A stretch of 64,000 nucleotides of DNA, taken from contig NZ_LMIW01000001.1 in assembly GCF_001429185.1 (NCBI RefSeq), positions 1,267,490 to 1,331,489 on the forward strand, in the 5' to 3' direction. Below are positions 36,369 to 44,511 of the stretch, piece by piece (the first letter of the stretch is position 1; each line of letters opens with the position of its first letter). A model generated the notes under the pieces. It had not been told where the DNA came from and ran no database searches. It was given only the letters and a program-made list of their open reading frames with translations. Origin of the DNA: Terrabacter sp. Root85. Lineage in GTDB: Bacteria; Actinomycetota; Actinomycetes; Actinomycetales; Dermatophilaceae. The position numbers and the translations under genes are program-made.

Positions 36369-37325
36369 ATGTCAGGGGCGACCAGGCGACGACTGACCGC
36401 GGCACGAGCCGTGGCCGCCTCCGTCGTCGTGGCGACGGCCCTGGTCGGGTCCGCAGCGCGGGCCGTGGCCGACACCGCGCCGGCCGTGCCGACCCCGACC
36501 CCGGCGCCCTTGCTCTCACCGCTGGTCCCGGGAGGCGCTGCGGCCACGGCCAGCAGTGATGGCTCGACGCCACCGGCGCCGCCGCTCTTCGACAGCGGGT
36601 TCGGCTCTGTCGCAGGCGATCTCGTGCTGCCCGTCTTCGACGAGATCCGCGTCGCGGCTGCGGCCCTCGCGCAGGAGGCGCCTCCGGTCGTCGCCGCGAC
36701 CCTCGAGCCGGGGGGCGGGTCGAGCGCCAACCCCACACCGTGGCGACCCAAGGCGGTCATCAAGATCCCCGTCGTCGTCACCGTGCCGCCCAAGGGCACC
36801 ACGCGGCCGACCGCACGCACCAAGGACGAGATCATCTGGGCGGCATACGCCTCCGCCGCGGAGCGGCAGCGTGCCTGCCACATCCCCGTCATGCTGCTCG
36901 CCGCCATCGGCGAGGTGGAGTCGTCCTCGCTCCGTGGCCGGACGCTCGACGCGTCGCACGACGCCGTCCCGCCGGTCCGGGGTCCGGCGCTCTCCGGTGG
37001 CTCCTTCTCGGCGATCCGCGACACCGACGGAGGCCGCTACGACGGCGACCCGGTCTGGGACCGCGCCGTCGGCCCGATGCAGTTCATCCCCGGCACGTGG
37101 CGCATCTGGGGCGCCGACGGCAACGCCGACGGCGTCAAGGACCCGCAGAACATCGAGGACGCGGCGCTCGCGGCCGCGAACTACCTCTGCGCCGGTGGCC
37201 GCGACCTCTCGCGCCCGGCCGACCTCACGGCGGCGGTGCTCTCCTACAACCACTCGCAGGCGTATCTCTCGACGGTGGTCGGCATCGTCCAGGCCGTCGA
37301 CTCCGGCCAGCTCGCCGGCCCCTGA
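36369..37325 (+). CDS. Secreted lytic transglycosylase
   Basis: This 318-residue exported murein hydrolase cleaves the MurNAc-GlcNAc bond of peptidoglycan. The signal peptide runs to about residue 35 (ARAVA-D), followed by a Pro/Ala-rich region. The SLT domain (about 155-310) has MLLAAIGEVESSS (catalytic Glu in GEVES), AVGPMQFIPGTWRIWGADGN and a DPQNIEDAALAAANYLC segment, as in the MltB-like actinobacterial group. Start ATG 36369 follows AGGAAGG. It stands alone between the copper cluster and the sulfate operon and is followed by a very long hairpin. Confidence 0.88.
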   Translation: MSGATRRRLTAARAVAASVVVATALVGSAARAVADTAPAVPTPTPAPLLSPLVPGGAAATASSDGSTPPAPPLFDSGFGSVAGDLVLPVFDEIRVAAAALAQEAPPVVAATLEPGGGSSANPTPWRPKAVIKIPVVVTVPPKGTTRPTARTKDEIIWAAYASAAERQRACHIPVMLLAAIGEVESSSLRGRTLDASHDAVPPVRGPALSGGSFSAIRDTDGGRYDGDPVWDRAVGPMQFIPGTWRIWGADGNADGVKDPQNIEDAALAAANYLCAGGRDLSRPADLTAAVLSYNHSQAYLSTVVGIVQAVDSGQLAGP

Positions 37326-37339
37326 CCGCGCCACCCCTC

Positions 37340-37392
37340 CAACCGTCGAAAGGCCACGAACCGGGACCCGGTCCGTGGCCTTTCGACGGTTG
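37340..37392. terminator. 53-bp near-perfect palindrome
   Basis: The whole segment 37340-37392 equals its own reverse complement apart from one mismatched pair near the centre and the central base. The outer arms (37340-37358) contain AACCGTCGAAAGGCCACG. It starts 15 bases after the transglycosylase stop and should act as a terminator that insulates the sulfate operon; there is no T-run. A smaller hairpin (TTCCCAC/GTGGGAA) follows at about 37414-37434. Confidence 0.8.
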
Positions 37393-37456
37393 ACAGGCCG
37401 CGAGGTGCCCGGCATTCCCACTGGTTGGGTGGGAAAGGGCCGCACTCTGGACCCGT

Positions 37457-37484
37457 TTGGGCAGAGATAAGTGCTGGTTATACA
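37457..37484 (+). promoter_or_regulatory. Promoter of the sulfate assimilation operon
   Basis: TTGGGC (37457-37462) and TATACA (37479-37484) are separated by 16 bases in an AT-richer stretch. Transcription would begin within a few bases of the ATG at 37494, and there is no Shine-Dalgarno sequence between, so the first gene is probably read from a leaderless mRNA. Confidence 0.6.
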
Positions 37485-37493
37485 TTCGATTAC

Positions 37494-39218
37494 ATGACCG
37501 TCACCGACTCCGCGACCGGCACGGCCCCGGTGCGCCCCGGCACCCGCCCGCCCCGCGCCGGCCGCTCCAACGGGCAGTGGAAGGTCGACGGCACCGAGCC
37601 GCTCAACGCCAACGAGACCTGGAAGCAGGAGGACGGCGGGCTCAACGTCCGCGAGCGGATCGAGCAGATCTACTCGCGCGAGGGCTTCGCGTCGATCCCG
37701 CCCCAGGACCTCTCGGGGCGCTTCCGCTGGTGGGGTCTCTACACGCAGCGCCGCCCCGGCATCGACGGCGGCCGCACCGCTCAGCTCGACGACACCGAGC
37801 TGTCCGACGAGTACTTCATGCTCCGCGTCCGCCTCGACGGCGGCGCGATCAGCCTCGCCCAGCTGCGCGTCCTCGCGGAGATCAGCCACGAGTTCGCCCG
37901 CGGCACCGCCGACATCAGCGACCGGCAGAACATCCAGTACCACTGGATTCGCGTCGAGGACGTCCCCGAGATCTGGCGGCGCCTCGAGGCCGTCGGTCTC
38001 CAGACGACCGAGGCGTGCGGCGACACCCCGCGTGTCATCCTCGGCAGCCCGCTCGCCGGGGTGGCGCAGGACGAGATCATCGACCCGACGCCCGTCATCG
38101 ACGAGATCCTCGACCGCTACATCGGCGACCCGGAGCTCGCCAACCTGCCGCGCAAGTTCAAGTCGGCCATCACCGGCCACCCGAGCCTCGACGTCGTGCA
38201 CGAGATCAACGACATCTCCCTCGTCGGGGTCGTCCACCCCGAGCTCGGCGCCGGCTACGACCTCTGGGTCGGCGGTGGCCTCTCGACGAGCCCCCGCCTC
38301 GCCGAGCGGGTCGGGGTCTTCGTGCGGCCCGAGGAGGCGGCCGAGGTCTGGCACGGGGTCATCCGGATCTTCCGCGACTACGGCTACCGCCGGCTGCGCA
38401 ACAAGGCCCGCCTCAAGTTCCTCCTCGCCGAGTGGGGTCCCGAGAAGTTCCGCCAGGTGCTCCAGGACGAGTACCTCGAGCGCGAGCTCCCCGACGGCCC
38501 GCCGCCGGCGCCCGCCAGCGGCCCCGGCGACCACGTCGGCGTGCACCTGCAGAAGGACGGCAAGCGCTACATCGGCGCGGCGCCGACCGTCGGTCGCATC
38601 AGCGGCGACGTGCTCACCGGGCTCGCCGACCTCATGGAGCACGTCGGCTCCGACCGGCTGCGCCTGACCCCGCACCAGAAGCTCGTCGTCCTCGACGTCC
38701 CGGGCCGCCTCGTCCGGGGCGCCGTCACCCGCCTCGAGAAGCTCGGCCTCAGCACCGCGCCGAGTCCCTTCCGGCGACACACGATGGCGTGCACCGGCAT
38801 CGAGTTCTGCAAGCTCGCCATCGTCGAGACCAAGGCGACGGCGGCGACGACGATCGCCGCGCTCGAGCAGCGTCTCGCTGACGTCACCGAGCAGCTCGAC
38901 ACCCCGATCAGCCTCAACGTCAACGGCTGCCCGAACTCGTGCGCCCGCATCCAGGTCGCCGACATCGGCCTCAAGGGCCAGCTCGTGACGATCGACGGTG
39001 AGCAGGTGCCCGGCTTCCAGGTGCACCTCGGCGGCGGCCTCGCCTCCGTCGACCGCGACGAGGCCGGCCTCGGACGCACCGTCCGCGGCCTCAAGGTGAC
39101 GGCCGACGACCTGCCCGACTACGTCGAGCGCGTCGTGCGGACCTTCCTCGACCAGCGCGAGTCCGGCGAGAGCTTCTCGTCGTGGACCCGCCGCGCAGAC
39201 GAAGGAGCACTCCTGTGA
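37494..39218 (+). CDS. nirA: Ferredoxin-dependent assimilatory sulfite reductase
   Basis: This 574-residue siroheme/[4Fe-4S] enzyme reduces sulfite to sulfide with six electrons, probably from ferredoxin. It has two ferrite-reductase-like half domains followed by siroheme domains. Cluster Cys are C433 and C439 (ACTGIEFC) and C479 and C483 (GCPNSC), the usual C-x5-C and C-x3-C. NirA proteins include nitrite reductases, but the operon with cysH, cysD and cysN points to sulfite. Start ATG 37494 (MTVTDSATG) is preferred over an upstream in-frame ATG at 37425, because the promoter lies between them. The stop overlaps the cysH GTG. Confidence 0.92.
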   Translation: MTVTDSATGTAPVRPGTRPPRAGRSNGQWKVDGTEPLNANETWKQEDGGLNVRERIEQIYSREGFASIPPQDLSGRFRWWGLYTQRRPGIDGGRTAQLDDTELSDEYFMLRVRLDGGAISLAQLRVLAEISHEFARGTADISDRQNIQYHWIRVEDVPEIWRRLEAVGLQTTEACGDTPRVILGSPLAGVAQDEIIDPTPVIDEILDRYIGDPELANLPRKFKSAITGHPSLDVVHEINDISLVGVVHPELGAGYDLWVGGGLSTSPRLAERVGVFVRPEEAAEVWHGVIRIFRDYGYRRLRNKARLKFLLAEWGPEKFRQVLQDEYLERELPDGPPPAPASGPGDHVGVHLQKDGKRYIGAAPTVGRISGDVLTGLADLMEHVGSDRLRLTPHQKLVVLDVPGRLVRGAVTRLEKLGLSTAPSPFRRHTMACTGIEFCKLAIVETKATAATTIAALEQRLADVTEQLDTPISLNVNGCPNSCARIQVADIGLKGQLVTIDGEQVPGFQVHLGGGLASVDRDEAGLGRTVRGLKVTADDLPDYVERVVRTFLDQRESGESFSSWTRRADEGALL

Positions 39219-39964
39219 CCGCAGTTCCCCTCGCGACGCCCAAGGTCCCGCGCAAGCGGCGCAGCGATGCCGAGCTCAAGGCGATCGTCGACGACTTCAA
39301 CGCCACCCTCGGCGCCGACCCCGAGCGCGAGCCGACCGCCGACGAGGTCGCGGCGTGGGCCGCCTTCCACTTCGACGGCACCCTCGCGGTGGCCTGCTCG
39401 ATGGCCGACGCCGTGCTGCCCCACGTCGTCTCGCGCTTCGCGCCGGGCGTCGACGTCCTCTTCCTCGAGACCGGCTACCACTTCTCCGACACGATCGTCA
39501 CCCGCGACATCGTCGCCGAGGACCTGCCGATCACACTCGTCAACGTCATGCCCGAGCTGACCGTCGCCGAGCAGGACGAGGAGTACGGCGCTCGCCTCTA
39601 CGAGCGCGACCCGGCACTGTGCTGCCAGATGCGCAAGGTCGAGCCGCTCGCGCGGACCCTGCCGCTCTACGAGGCATGGGTCACCGGAGTCCGCCGCGAG
39701 GAGGGCCCGACCCGGGCCGACACCCCCCTCGTGACGTGGGACGCCAAGAACGGCCTCGTCAAGATCAACCCGCTCGCGGCGTGGACCTTCGACGAGCTGC
39801 TCGCGTATGCCGGTGAGCACCAGGTCGAGGTCAACTCCCTCCTCTCCGACGGCTACCCCTCGATCGGCTGCGAGCCGTGCACCCGCCGGGTCGAGCCCGG
39901 CGAGGACCCCCGGGCCGGCCGCTGGGCCGGCTTCTCCAAGACCGAGTGCGGACTCCACACATGA
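39215..39964 (+). CDS. cysH: Phosphoadenylyl/adenylyl-sulfate reductase, [4Fe-4S] type
   Basis: This 249-residue enzyme reduces APS (or PAPS) to sulfite with thioredoxin. It has the CC-x-CxxC cluster signature of the APS-reducing bacterial class: C136-C137 (PALCCQMRKVEPL) and C219, C222 (GCEPCTRRV). The ECGLH C-terminal motif supplies the catalytic Cys. Start is GTG at 39215, behind GAAGGAG and overlapping the sulfite reductase stop (GTGA). The stop overlaps cysD as ATGA. Absence of a CysC kinase gene in the operon agrees with APS, not PAPS, as substrate. Confidence 0.93.
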   Translation: MTAVPLATPKVPRKRRSDAELKAIVDDFNATLGADPEREPTADEVAAWAAFHFDGTLAVACSMADAVLPHVVSRFAPGVDVLFLETGYHFSDTIVTRDIVAEDLPITLVNVMPELTVAEQDEEYGARLYERDPALCCQMRKVEPLARTLPLYEAWVTGVRREEGPTRADTPLVTWDAKNGLVKINPLAAWTFDELLAYAGEHQVEVNSLLSDGYPSIGCEPCTRRVEPGEDPRAGRWAGFSKTECGLHT

Positions 39965-40923
39965 CGACGACCACCCCTCTGGACGCGGCCCCGGCCGCCC
40001 CTGCCGGTGACCCGGGCGACTCCGACGACCGCCGCCTCACCCACGTCGACACCCTCGAGGCCGAGGCGATCCTCGTCATCCGCGAGATGGCGGGCGAGCT
40101 CGAGCGTCCGGCGCTGCTCTTCAGCGGCGGCAAGGACTCCGTCGTCATGCTCCACCTCGCGACTAAGGCCTTCTGGCCGGCGCCGATCCCCTTCCCGGTG
40201 CTGCACGTCGACACGGGCCACAACTTCCCCGAGGTCCTCGCCTACCGCGACGAGACCGTCGAGCGCCTCGGCCTGCGGCTCGTCGTCGCGAGCGTGCAGG
40301 ACTACATCGACGACGGCCGGCTGCGCGAGCGCGCCGACGGCACCCGCAACCCGCTCCAGACGTTGCCGCTGCTCGACGCCATCAACGACCACCGTTTCGA
40401 CGGTGTCTTCGGCGGTGGGCGACGCGACGAGGAGAAGGCGCGCGCCAAGGAGCGCATCGTCAGCCTCCGCGACGAGTTCGGCCAGTGGGACCCGAAGAAC
40501 CAGCGGCCCGAGCTGTGGAACCTCTTCAACCCCAGGCACCGACCGGGCGAGCACGTGCGCGTCTTCCCGATCAGCAACTGGACCGAGGTCGACATCTGGC
40601 GCTACATCGACCGCGAGCACATCCCGCTCGCGCCGCTCTACTACGCCCACGAGCGCGAGGTCTTCCAGCGTGACGGCATGTGGCTCGCTGTCGGCCCGGT
40701 GAGCCAGCCGCGCGACGACGAGCCCGTCGAGACGCGCCTCGTGCGCTACCGCACCGTCGGCGACATGTCGTGCACCGGGGCCGTCGAGTCCCCGGCGCGC
40801 ACGAACGCCGAGATCGTCGTCGAGGTGGCCGCCTCGACCCTGACCGAGCGCGGCGCCACGCGCGCCGACGACCGGATCTCCGAGGCCGCCATGGAGGACC
40901 GCAAGAAGGAGGGTTACTTCTAG
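39961..40923 (+). CDS. cysD: Sulfate adenylyltransferase small subunit
   Basis: This 320-residue PP-loop ATP pyrophosphatase subunit makes APS from sulfate and ATP together with CysN. The PP-loop is LLFSGGKDSVVML, followed by LHVDTGHNFPEVLAYRD, GGGRRDEEKARAKER and FPISNWTEVDIWRYI, all standard. Start ATG 39961 overlaps the cysH stop. The stop TAG shares one base with the cysN GTG. Length is normal. Confidence 0.95.
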   Translation: MTTTTPLDAAPAAPAGDPGDSDDRRLTHVDTLEAEAILVIREMAGELERPALLFSGGKDSVVMLHLATKAFWPAPIPFPVLHVDTGHNFPEVLAYRDETVERLGLRLVVASVQDYIDDGRLRERADGTRNPLQTLPLLDAINDHRFDGVFGGGRRDEEKARAKERIVSLRDEFGQWDPKNQRPELWNLFNPRHRPGEHVRVFPISNWTEVDIWRYIDREHIPLAPLYYAHEREVFQRDGMWLAVGPVSQPRDDEPVETRLVRYRTVGDMSCTGAVESPARTNAEIVVEVAASTLTERGATRADDRISEAAMEDRKKEGYF

Positions 40924-42299
40924 TGACCGCCCCCACCCAGACCACGCCGGTCCTCGACCCGGCCGCCGTTGCCGGTGCCGCCCGCGGCACCCTGCTCCGG
41001 CTCGCCACGGCCGGTTCGGTCGACGACGGCAAGTCGACCCTCGTCGGTCGCCTCCTCCACGACACGAAGTCGGTGCTCTCCGACCAGCTCGCCGCCGTCG
41101 AGCGCGTCTCCCGCGACCGTGGCCTGACCGCCGCCGACCTCGCGCTGCTCACCGACGGCCTCCGCGCCGAGCGCGAGCAGGGCATCACCATCGACGTCGC
41201 CTACCGCTACTTCGCGACGGCGAACCGCTCGTTCGTCCTCGCCGACTGCCCCGGTCACGTGCAGTACACGCGCAACACCGTCACCGGCAGCTCGACGGCC
41301 GACGTCGTGGTGCTCCTCGTCGACGCGCGCAAGGGCGTCCTCGAGCAGACCCGCCGCCACCTCGCCGTGACCGCGCTGCTCCGGGTGCCGCACGTCGTCG
41401 TCGCCGTCAACAAGATCGACCTCGTCGACTTCTCGCAGGAGGTCTACGACCGCGTCGAGTCCGAGGTGCAGGCCGTGGCCCGCGAGCTCGGCGTCGTCGA
41501 CGCCATCGCCATCCCGGTCAGCGCCCTCGACGGCGACAACGTCGCCGAGCGCTCGCCGCGCACGCCCTGGTACGCCGGCCCGAGCCTCCTCGAGCTCCTC
41601 GAGGCGCTCCCGCCGTCGGACGACCCGGGGGGCGAGTCCTTCCGACTGCCGGTCCAGCTCGTCATCCGCCCCCAGGGCGCGGCCCGTGACGAGGCGCACC
41701 GCGACTACCGGGGGTATGCCGGCCAGGTGGCCTCGGGCGTCGTGCGCGTCGGTGACGAGGTGGTGGCCCTCCCCTCCGGCCGCCGCACGACCGTCGCCGG
41801 CATCGACCTCGGTGACCGTGAGCTCCAGGAGGCCTTTGCGCCGCAGTCGGTGACGCTCCGGCTCACCGACGAGATCGACATCTCGCGCGGCGACGTCATC
41901 GCCGCGGCCGCCGACGCCCCGGAGCCGACGCAGGACATCAAGGCCGTCGTCTGCTGGCTCGGCGACGCGCCGCTGCGCCCGGCCCAGCGCCTGCTGCTCA
42001 AGCACGGTTCGCGCACGGTGCAGACCGCCGTGCGCTCCCTCGACGGGGCCCTCGACCTCGACGACCTCCACACGGTCCCGGCGGAAGCCCTGTCGCTCAA
42101 CGACATCGGCCTCGTGACCCTCCGTCTCGCCGCGCCCGTCCCGGTCGAGAACTACTCGACCTCGCGCCGCGGTGGCTCGTTCCTGCTCATCGACGCGCAC
42201 GACGGGCGCACCGTCGCCGCCGGCATGGTGGGCGCGACCCTGCCCACCGCCGCCGACGCCCCGACCGAGCCCGAGGGTGACGAGGAATGGGAGATCTGA
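40923..42299 (+). CDS. cysN: Sulfate adenylyltransferase large subunit (GTPase)
   Basis: This 458-residue EF-Tu-like GTPase couples GTP hydrolysis to APS formation by CysD. Motifs: GSVDDGKSTLVGRLL (G1), DCPGHVQYTRN (G3), VVAVNKIDLVDF (G4) and IPVSALDGDNV (G5), followed by two beta-barrel domains. It ends without an APS kinase (CysC) domain. Start is GTG at 40923, sharing a base with the cysD stop. The last 13 bases overlap the siroheme synthase gene. Confidence 0.95.
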   Translation: MTAPTQTTPVLDPAAVAGAARGTLLRLATAGSVDDGKSTLVGRLLHDTKSVLSDQLAAVERVSRDRGLTAADLALLTDGLRAEREQGITIDVAYRYFATANRSFVLADCPGHVQYTRNTVTGSSTADVVVLLVDARKGVLEQTRRHLAVTALLRVPHVVVAVNKIDLVDFSQEVYDRVESEVQAVARELGVVDAIAIPVSALDGDNVAERSPRTPWYAGPSLLELLEALPPSDDPGGESFRLPVQLVIRPQGAARDEAHRDYRGYAGQVASGVVRVGDEVVALPSGRRTTVAGIDLGDRELQEAFAPQSVTLRLTDEIDISRGDVIAAAADAPEPTQDIKAVVCWLGDAPLRPAQRLLLKHGSRTVQTAVRSLDGALDLDDLHTVPAEALSLNDIGLVTLRLAAPVPVENYSTSRRGGSFLLIDAHDGRTVAAGMVGATLPTAADAPTEPEGDEEWEI

Positions 42300-43510
42300 A
42301 ACCGGCCCTGCCGGTCGTCCTCGACCTGACCGGTCGGCTCGTCGTCGCCGTCGGCGGGGGCCCGGTGTCCGCGCGCCGGGTCCGCGCCTTCCTCGACGAA
42401 GGCGCCGTCGTGCGGGTCGTCGCCCCGTGGCTCTGCGAGGACCTGCGCGATCTGGCCGACGCCGGCCGCGTCGAGTGGCTCGAGCGCGACTACGCCGGCC
42501 CCGCCGACCTCGACGGCGCGTGGTTCGCCCACACGGCGACGGGCGAGCCGTCCGTCGACCGCGAGGTCGCCGCGGACGCCGAGGCCCTGCGCGTCTGGTG
42601 CGTCGACTCCACGGACGCCGCCGGCACGACCGCGAGCGTCGCCGCCCGCGCCGACGTGACGACCCCCGACGGCCGCGTCACCGTGGCTGCGTATGCCGCC
42701 GGCGACCCCGGTCTCGCCGTGACGATCCGCGACGGCGTCGAGCGGGCGCTCGTCTCGGGCACCCTCGACCTGCGCCGCACCCGCACGCACGGCCGTCGCG
42801 GCTGGGTGGCGCTCGTCGGCGGCGGGCCGGGCGTCGACGGCCTCCTCACGACCCGCGGTCACGAGCTGCTCGCCTCGGCCGACGTCGTCGTCGTCGACCG
42901 GCTCGCGCCCCGCGCCGTCGTCGACCGGCTGCCTGCGTCGGTGCGCGTCATCGACGTCGGCAAGACCCCGGGCAACCACCCGGTGCCGCAGTCGCGCATC
43001 AACGACATCCTCGTCGAGGAGGCCCAGCGCGGCCTCGGCGTCGTGCGCCTCAAGGGCGGTGACCCCTACGTCCTCGGCCGCGGCGGCGAGGAGCGCGACG
43101 CCTGCGAGGCACACGGCATACGGGTCGAGGTGGTGCCCGGCGTGACGAGCGCTGTCAGCGTGCCCGCGGCGGCCGGCATACCCGTGACCCACCGCGGCGT
43201 CGCGCGCGGCTTCACGGTCGTCACGGGCCACGAGGACATCCCGGTGCTCCCGACGGGCGGCGACCACACGCTCGTCCTGCTCATGGGTGTCACCCAGCTC
43301 GCCCGCACGACCGAGCTGCTCGCCCGGCACGGCCGGTCGGCCGACTGCCCCGTCGCGGTCGTCGAGCGCGGCTTCGGGCCCGACCAGCGCACCACGGTCG
43401 GCACGGTCGGCACCATCGCCGAGCTCGCCCGCGAGCGTGGCGTGCGGTCCCCCGCAGTCGTCGTCGTGGGCGACGTCGTGCGCCTCGGCCCCGACTGGCA
43501 GCAGCGCTGA
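42287..43510 (+). CDS. cysG: Siroheme synthase, CysG-like (dehydrogenase plus uroporphyrinogen-III methyltransferase)
   Basis: This 407-residue protein makes the siroheme precursor for the sulfite reductase at the head of the operon. The N-terminal part (about 1-150) is a precorrin-2 dehydrogenase-like Rossmann domain (VVAVGGGPVSARRVRAFLDEG). The C-terminal part (about 165-400) is the SAM-dependent uroporphyrinogen-III C-methyltransferase (GGGPGVDGLLTTRGHELL, RLKGGDPYVLGRGGEE, VVPGVTSAVSVPAAAGIPVTH). The middle dimerisation segment of enterobacterial CysG looks shortened, so ferrochelation may need another protein. Start ATG 42287 lies inside the end of cysN. Confidence 0.9.
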   Translation: MGDLKPALPVVLDLTGRLVVAVGGGPVSARRVRAFLDEGAVVRVVAPWLCEDLRDLADAGRVEWLERDYAGPADLDGAWFAHTATGEPSVDREVAADAEALRVWCVDSTDAAGTTASVAARADVTTPDGRVTVAAYAAGDPGLAVTIRDGVERALVSGTLDLRRTRTHGRRGWVALVGGGPGVDGLLTTRGHELLASADVVVVDRLAPRAVVDRLPASVRVIDVGKTPGNHPVPQSRINDILVEEAQRGLGVVRLKGGDPYVLGRGGEERDACEAHGIRVEVVPGVTSAVSVPAAAGIPVTHRGVARGFTVVTGHEDIPVLPTGGDHTLVLLMGVTQLARTTELLARHGRSADCPVAVVERGFGPDQRTTVGTVGTIAELARERGVRSPAVVVVGDVVRLGPDWQQR

Positions 43511-43578
43511 CCTCTGAGCCGTACGCCGGCTGCTGGGCCACGCCCCGCCCCCGAGCCGCACCCCGCCGCCGAGCGGGC

Positions 43579-43635
43579 TTGGACGCGCGCCCGCTCTCGG
43601 CTATCGTGGTCGCGAACGCATACCCCCATGGGTAT
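43579..43635 (+). promoter_or_regulatory. Promoter with CsoR/CstR-like operator
   Basis: TTGGAC (43579-43584) and TATCGT (43602-43607) are 17 bases apart. Just downstream, 43620-43635 is a palindrome with perfect six-base arms, ATACCC-CCAT-GGGTAT. This type of site is bound by the copper or persulfide sensors CsoR and CstR in other bacteria. Its position over the start of the transcript fits repression of the small Cys-rich gene behind it. Confidence 0.6.
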
Positions 43636-43657
43636 ACATCGACCAAGGAGATCGACC

Positions 43658-43831
43658 ATGTGCCGAGCGGCCACCTGCAAGACCTGCGGCAAGACGACGT
43701 GGGCCGGCTGCGGCCAGCACGTCGACCAGGTCATGCGCAACGTGCCCGCGGGCCAGCGCTGCCCGGGCCACGCCGAGTCCGAGAAGGCGTCCGGTCCCGG
43801 CTTCCTCAGCCGCATCCTCGGTCGCGGCTGA
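43658..43831 (+). CDS. Small Cys-rich protein (57 residues)
   Basis: The product is MCRAATCKTCGKTTWAGCGQ followed by HVDQVMRNVPAGQRCPGH and a basic tail. Five Cys are within the first 18 residues (two CxxC-like pairs), with another Cys and several His downstream, so zinc or copper binding is likely. AAGGAG lies seven bases before ATG 43658. It is the only gene behind the CsoR/CstR-like operator and lies directly after the sulfate reduction operon. Similar small proteins of unknown function occur in actinobacteria. A metal buffer or sulfur-carrier role is inference. Confidence 0.7.
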   Translation: MCRAATCKTCGKTTWAGCGQHVDQVMRNVPAGQRCPGHAESEKASGPGFLSRILGRG

Positions 43832-43857
43832 CGCACGCCTCGGCAGGCGCGACCGGC

Positions 43858-44412
43858 TCAGCCGAGCGCGGCCGCCTGCGCCTCGACGATCGCCGCGCGC
43901 TGCGGCCACCGGACCGCCTCGGCCCGCCCACCGAGCGCCGCCACGACGACCGTGCTGCCGACGACGCACCACACGGTGAGGGTGCGCGAGTGCTCGCCGT
44001 CGAGGACGAACGCCTGCTCGGCCGCCTCCACGTGCGTCGTGCCGGCCACCTCGGGCGCCGCGACCGCCCGCAGCTCGCCGACGTCGGAGAGGCCCTTGCT
44101 CTGCGGCATCGTCCTCGGGAGCGCGCGCAGCTCGGTGAGGGCCGCACGGGCGTCCTCCGGTGACGCGAAGGGGATGACCTGGATGAAGAGGTCGGCCCGG
44201 CCCACCTCCTGGTAGCCGCGCACGCTCGTGACCGAGCGGATCGCGCGTGCCCGGGTGATGGCCTCGCTCGTGCTGCCGCTCGCGCCGGTGCGATAGGTCC
44301 GTCCACCGCGCGCGACCCACGGGCCCCCGGGGACATCGCCCGGCGACAGGCAGGTGTTGCGCGAGCCGATCGACCTGACCTGCGCGAGCATGAGGCGTCC
44401 GATGTTCGTCAC
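43858..44412 (-). CDS. Hypothetical protein, 184 residues
   Basis: I do not recognise the family. The frame runs from GTG 44412 (TNIGRLMLAQVRSIGSRN) or ATG 44391. The protein has an early CLSPGDVPGG segment, then an alpha/beta domain (RADLFIQVIPFASPEDARAA, HSRTLTVWCVVGSTVVVAALG) with no clear signal or full membrane helix. It is divergent from the alpha-mannosidase gene and convergent with the small Cys-rich gene. GC-rich third positions support it. Confidence 0.6.
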   Translation of the reverse strand: MTNIGRLMLAQVRSIGSRNTCLSPGDVPGGPWVARGGRTYRTGASGSTSEAITRARAIRSVTSVRGYQEVGRADLFIQVIPFASPEDARAALTELRALPRTMPQSKGLSDVGELRAVAAPEVAGTTHVEAAEQAFVLDGEHSRTLTVWCVVGSTVVVAALGGRAEAVRWPQRAAIVEAQAAALG

Positions 44413-44511
44413 GCGGTCACGATATGCCGGAGGTCGTCGCCCGTGCGGCGATCGGTCCGCGTCGGGCCGTCGTGCCGAGATCGGCCGACCCCGCACCCCC
44501 GAGAGGCAGCC

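Noticed and set aside
37393-37456. Possible riboswitch (SAM or similar) before the sulfite reductase gene
   Set aside because: Only one short hairpin is seen, and the best promoter lies downstream of it, so the region would not be in the mRNA.
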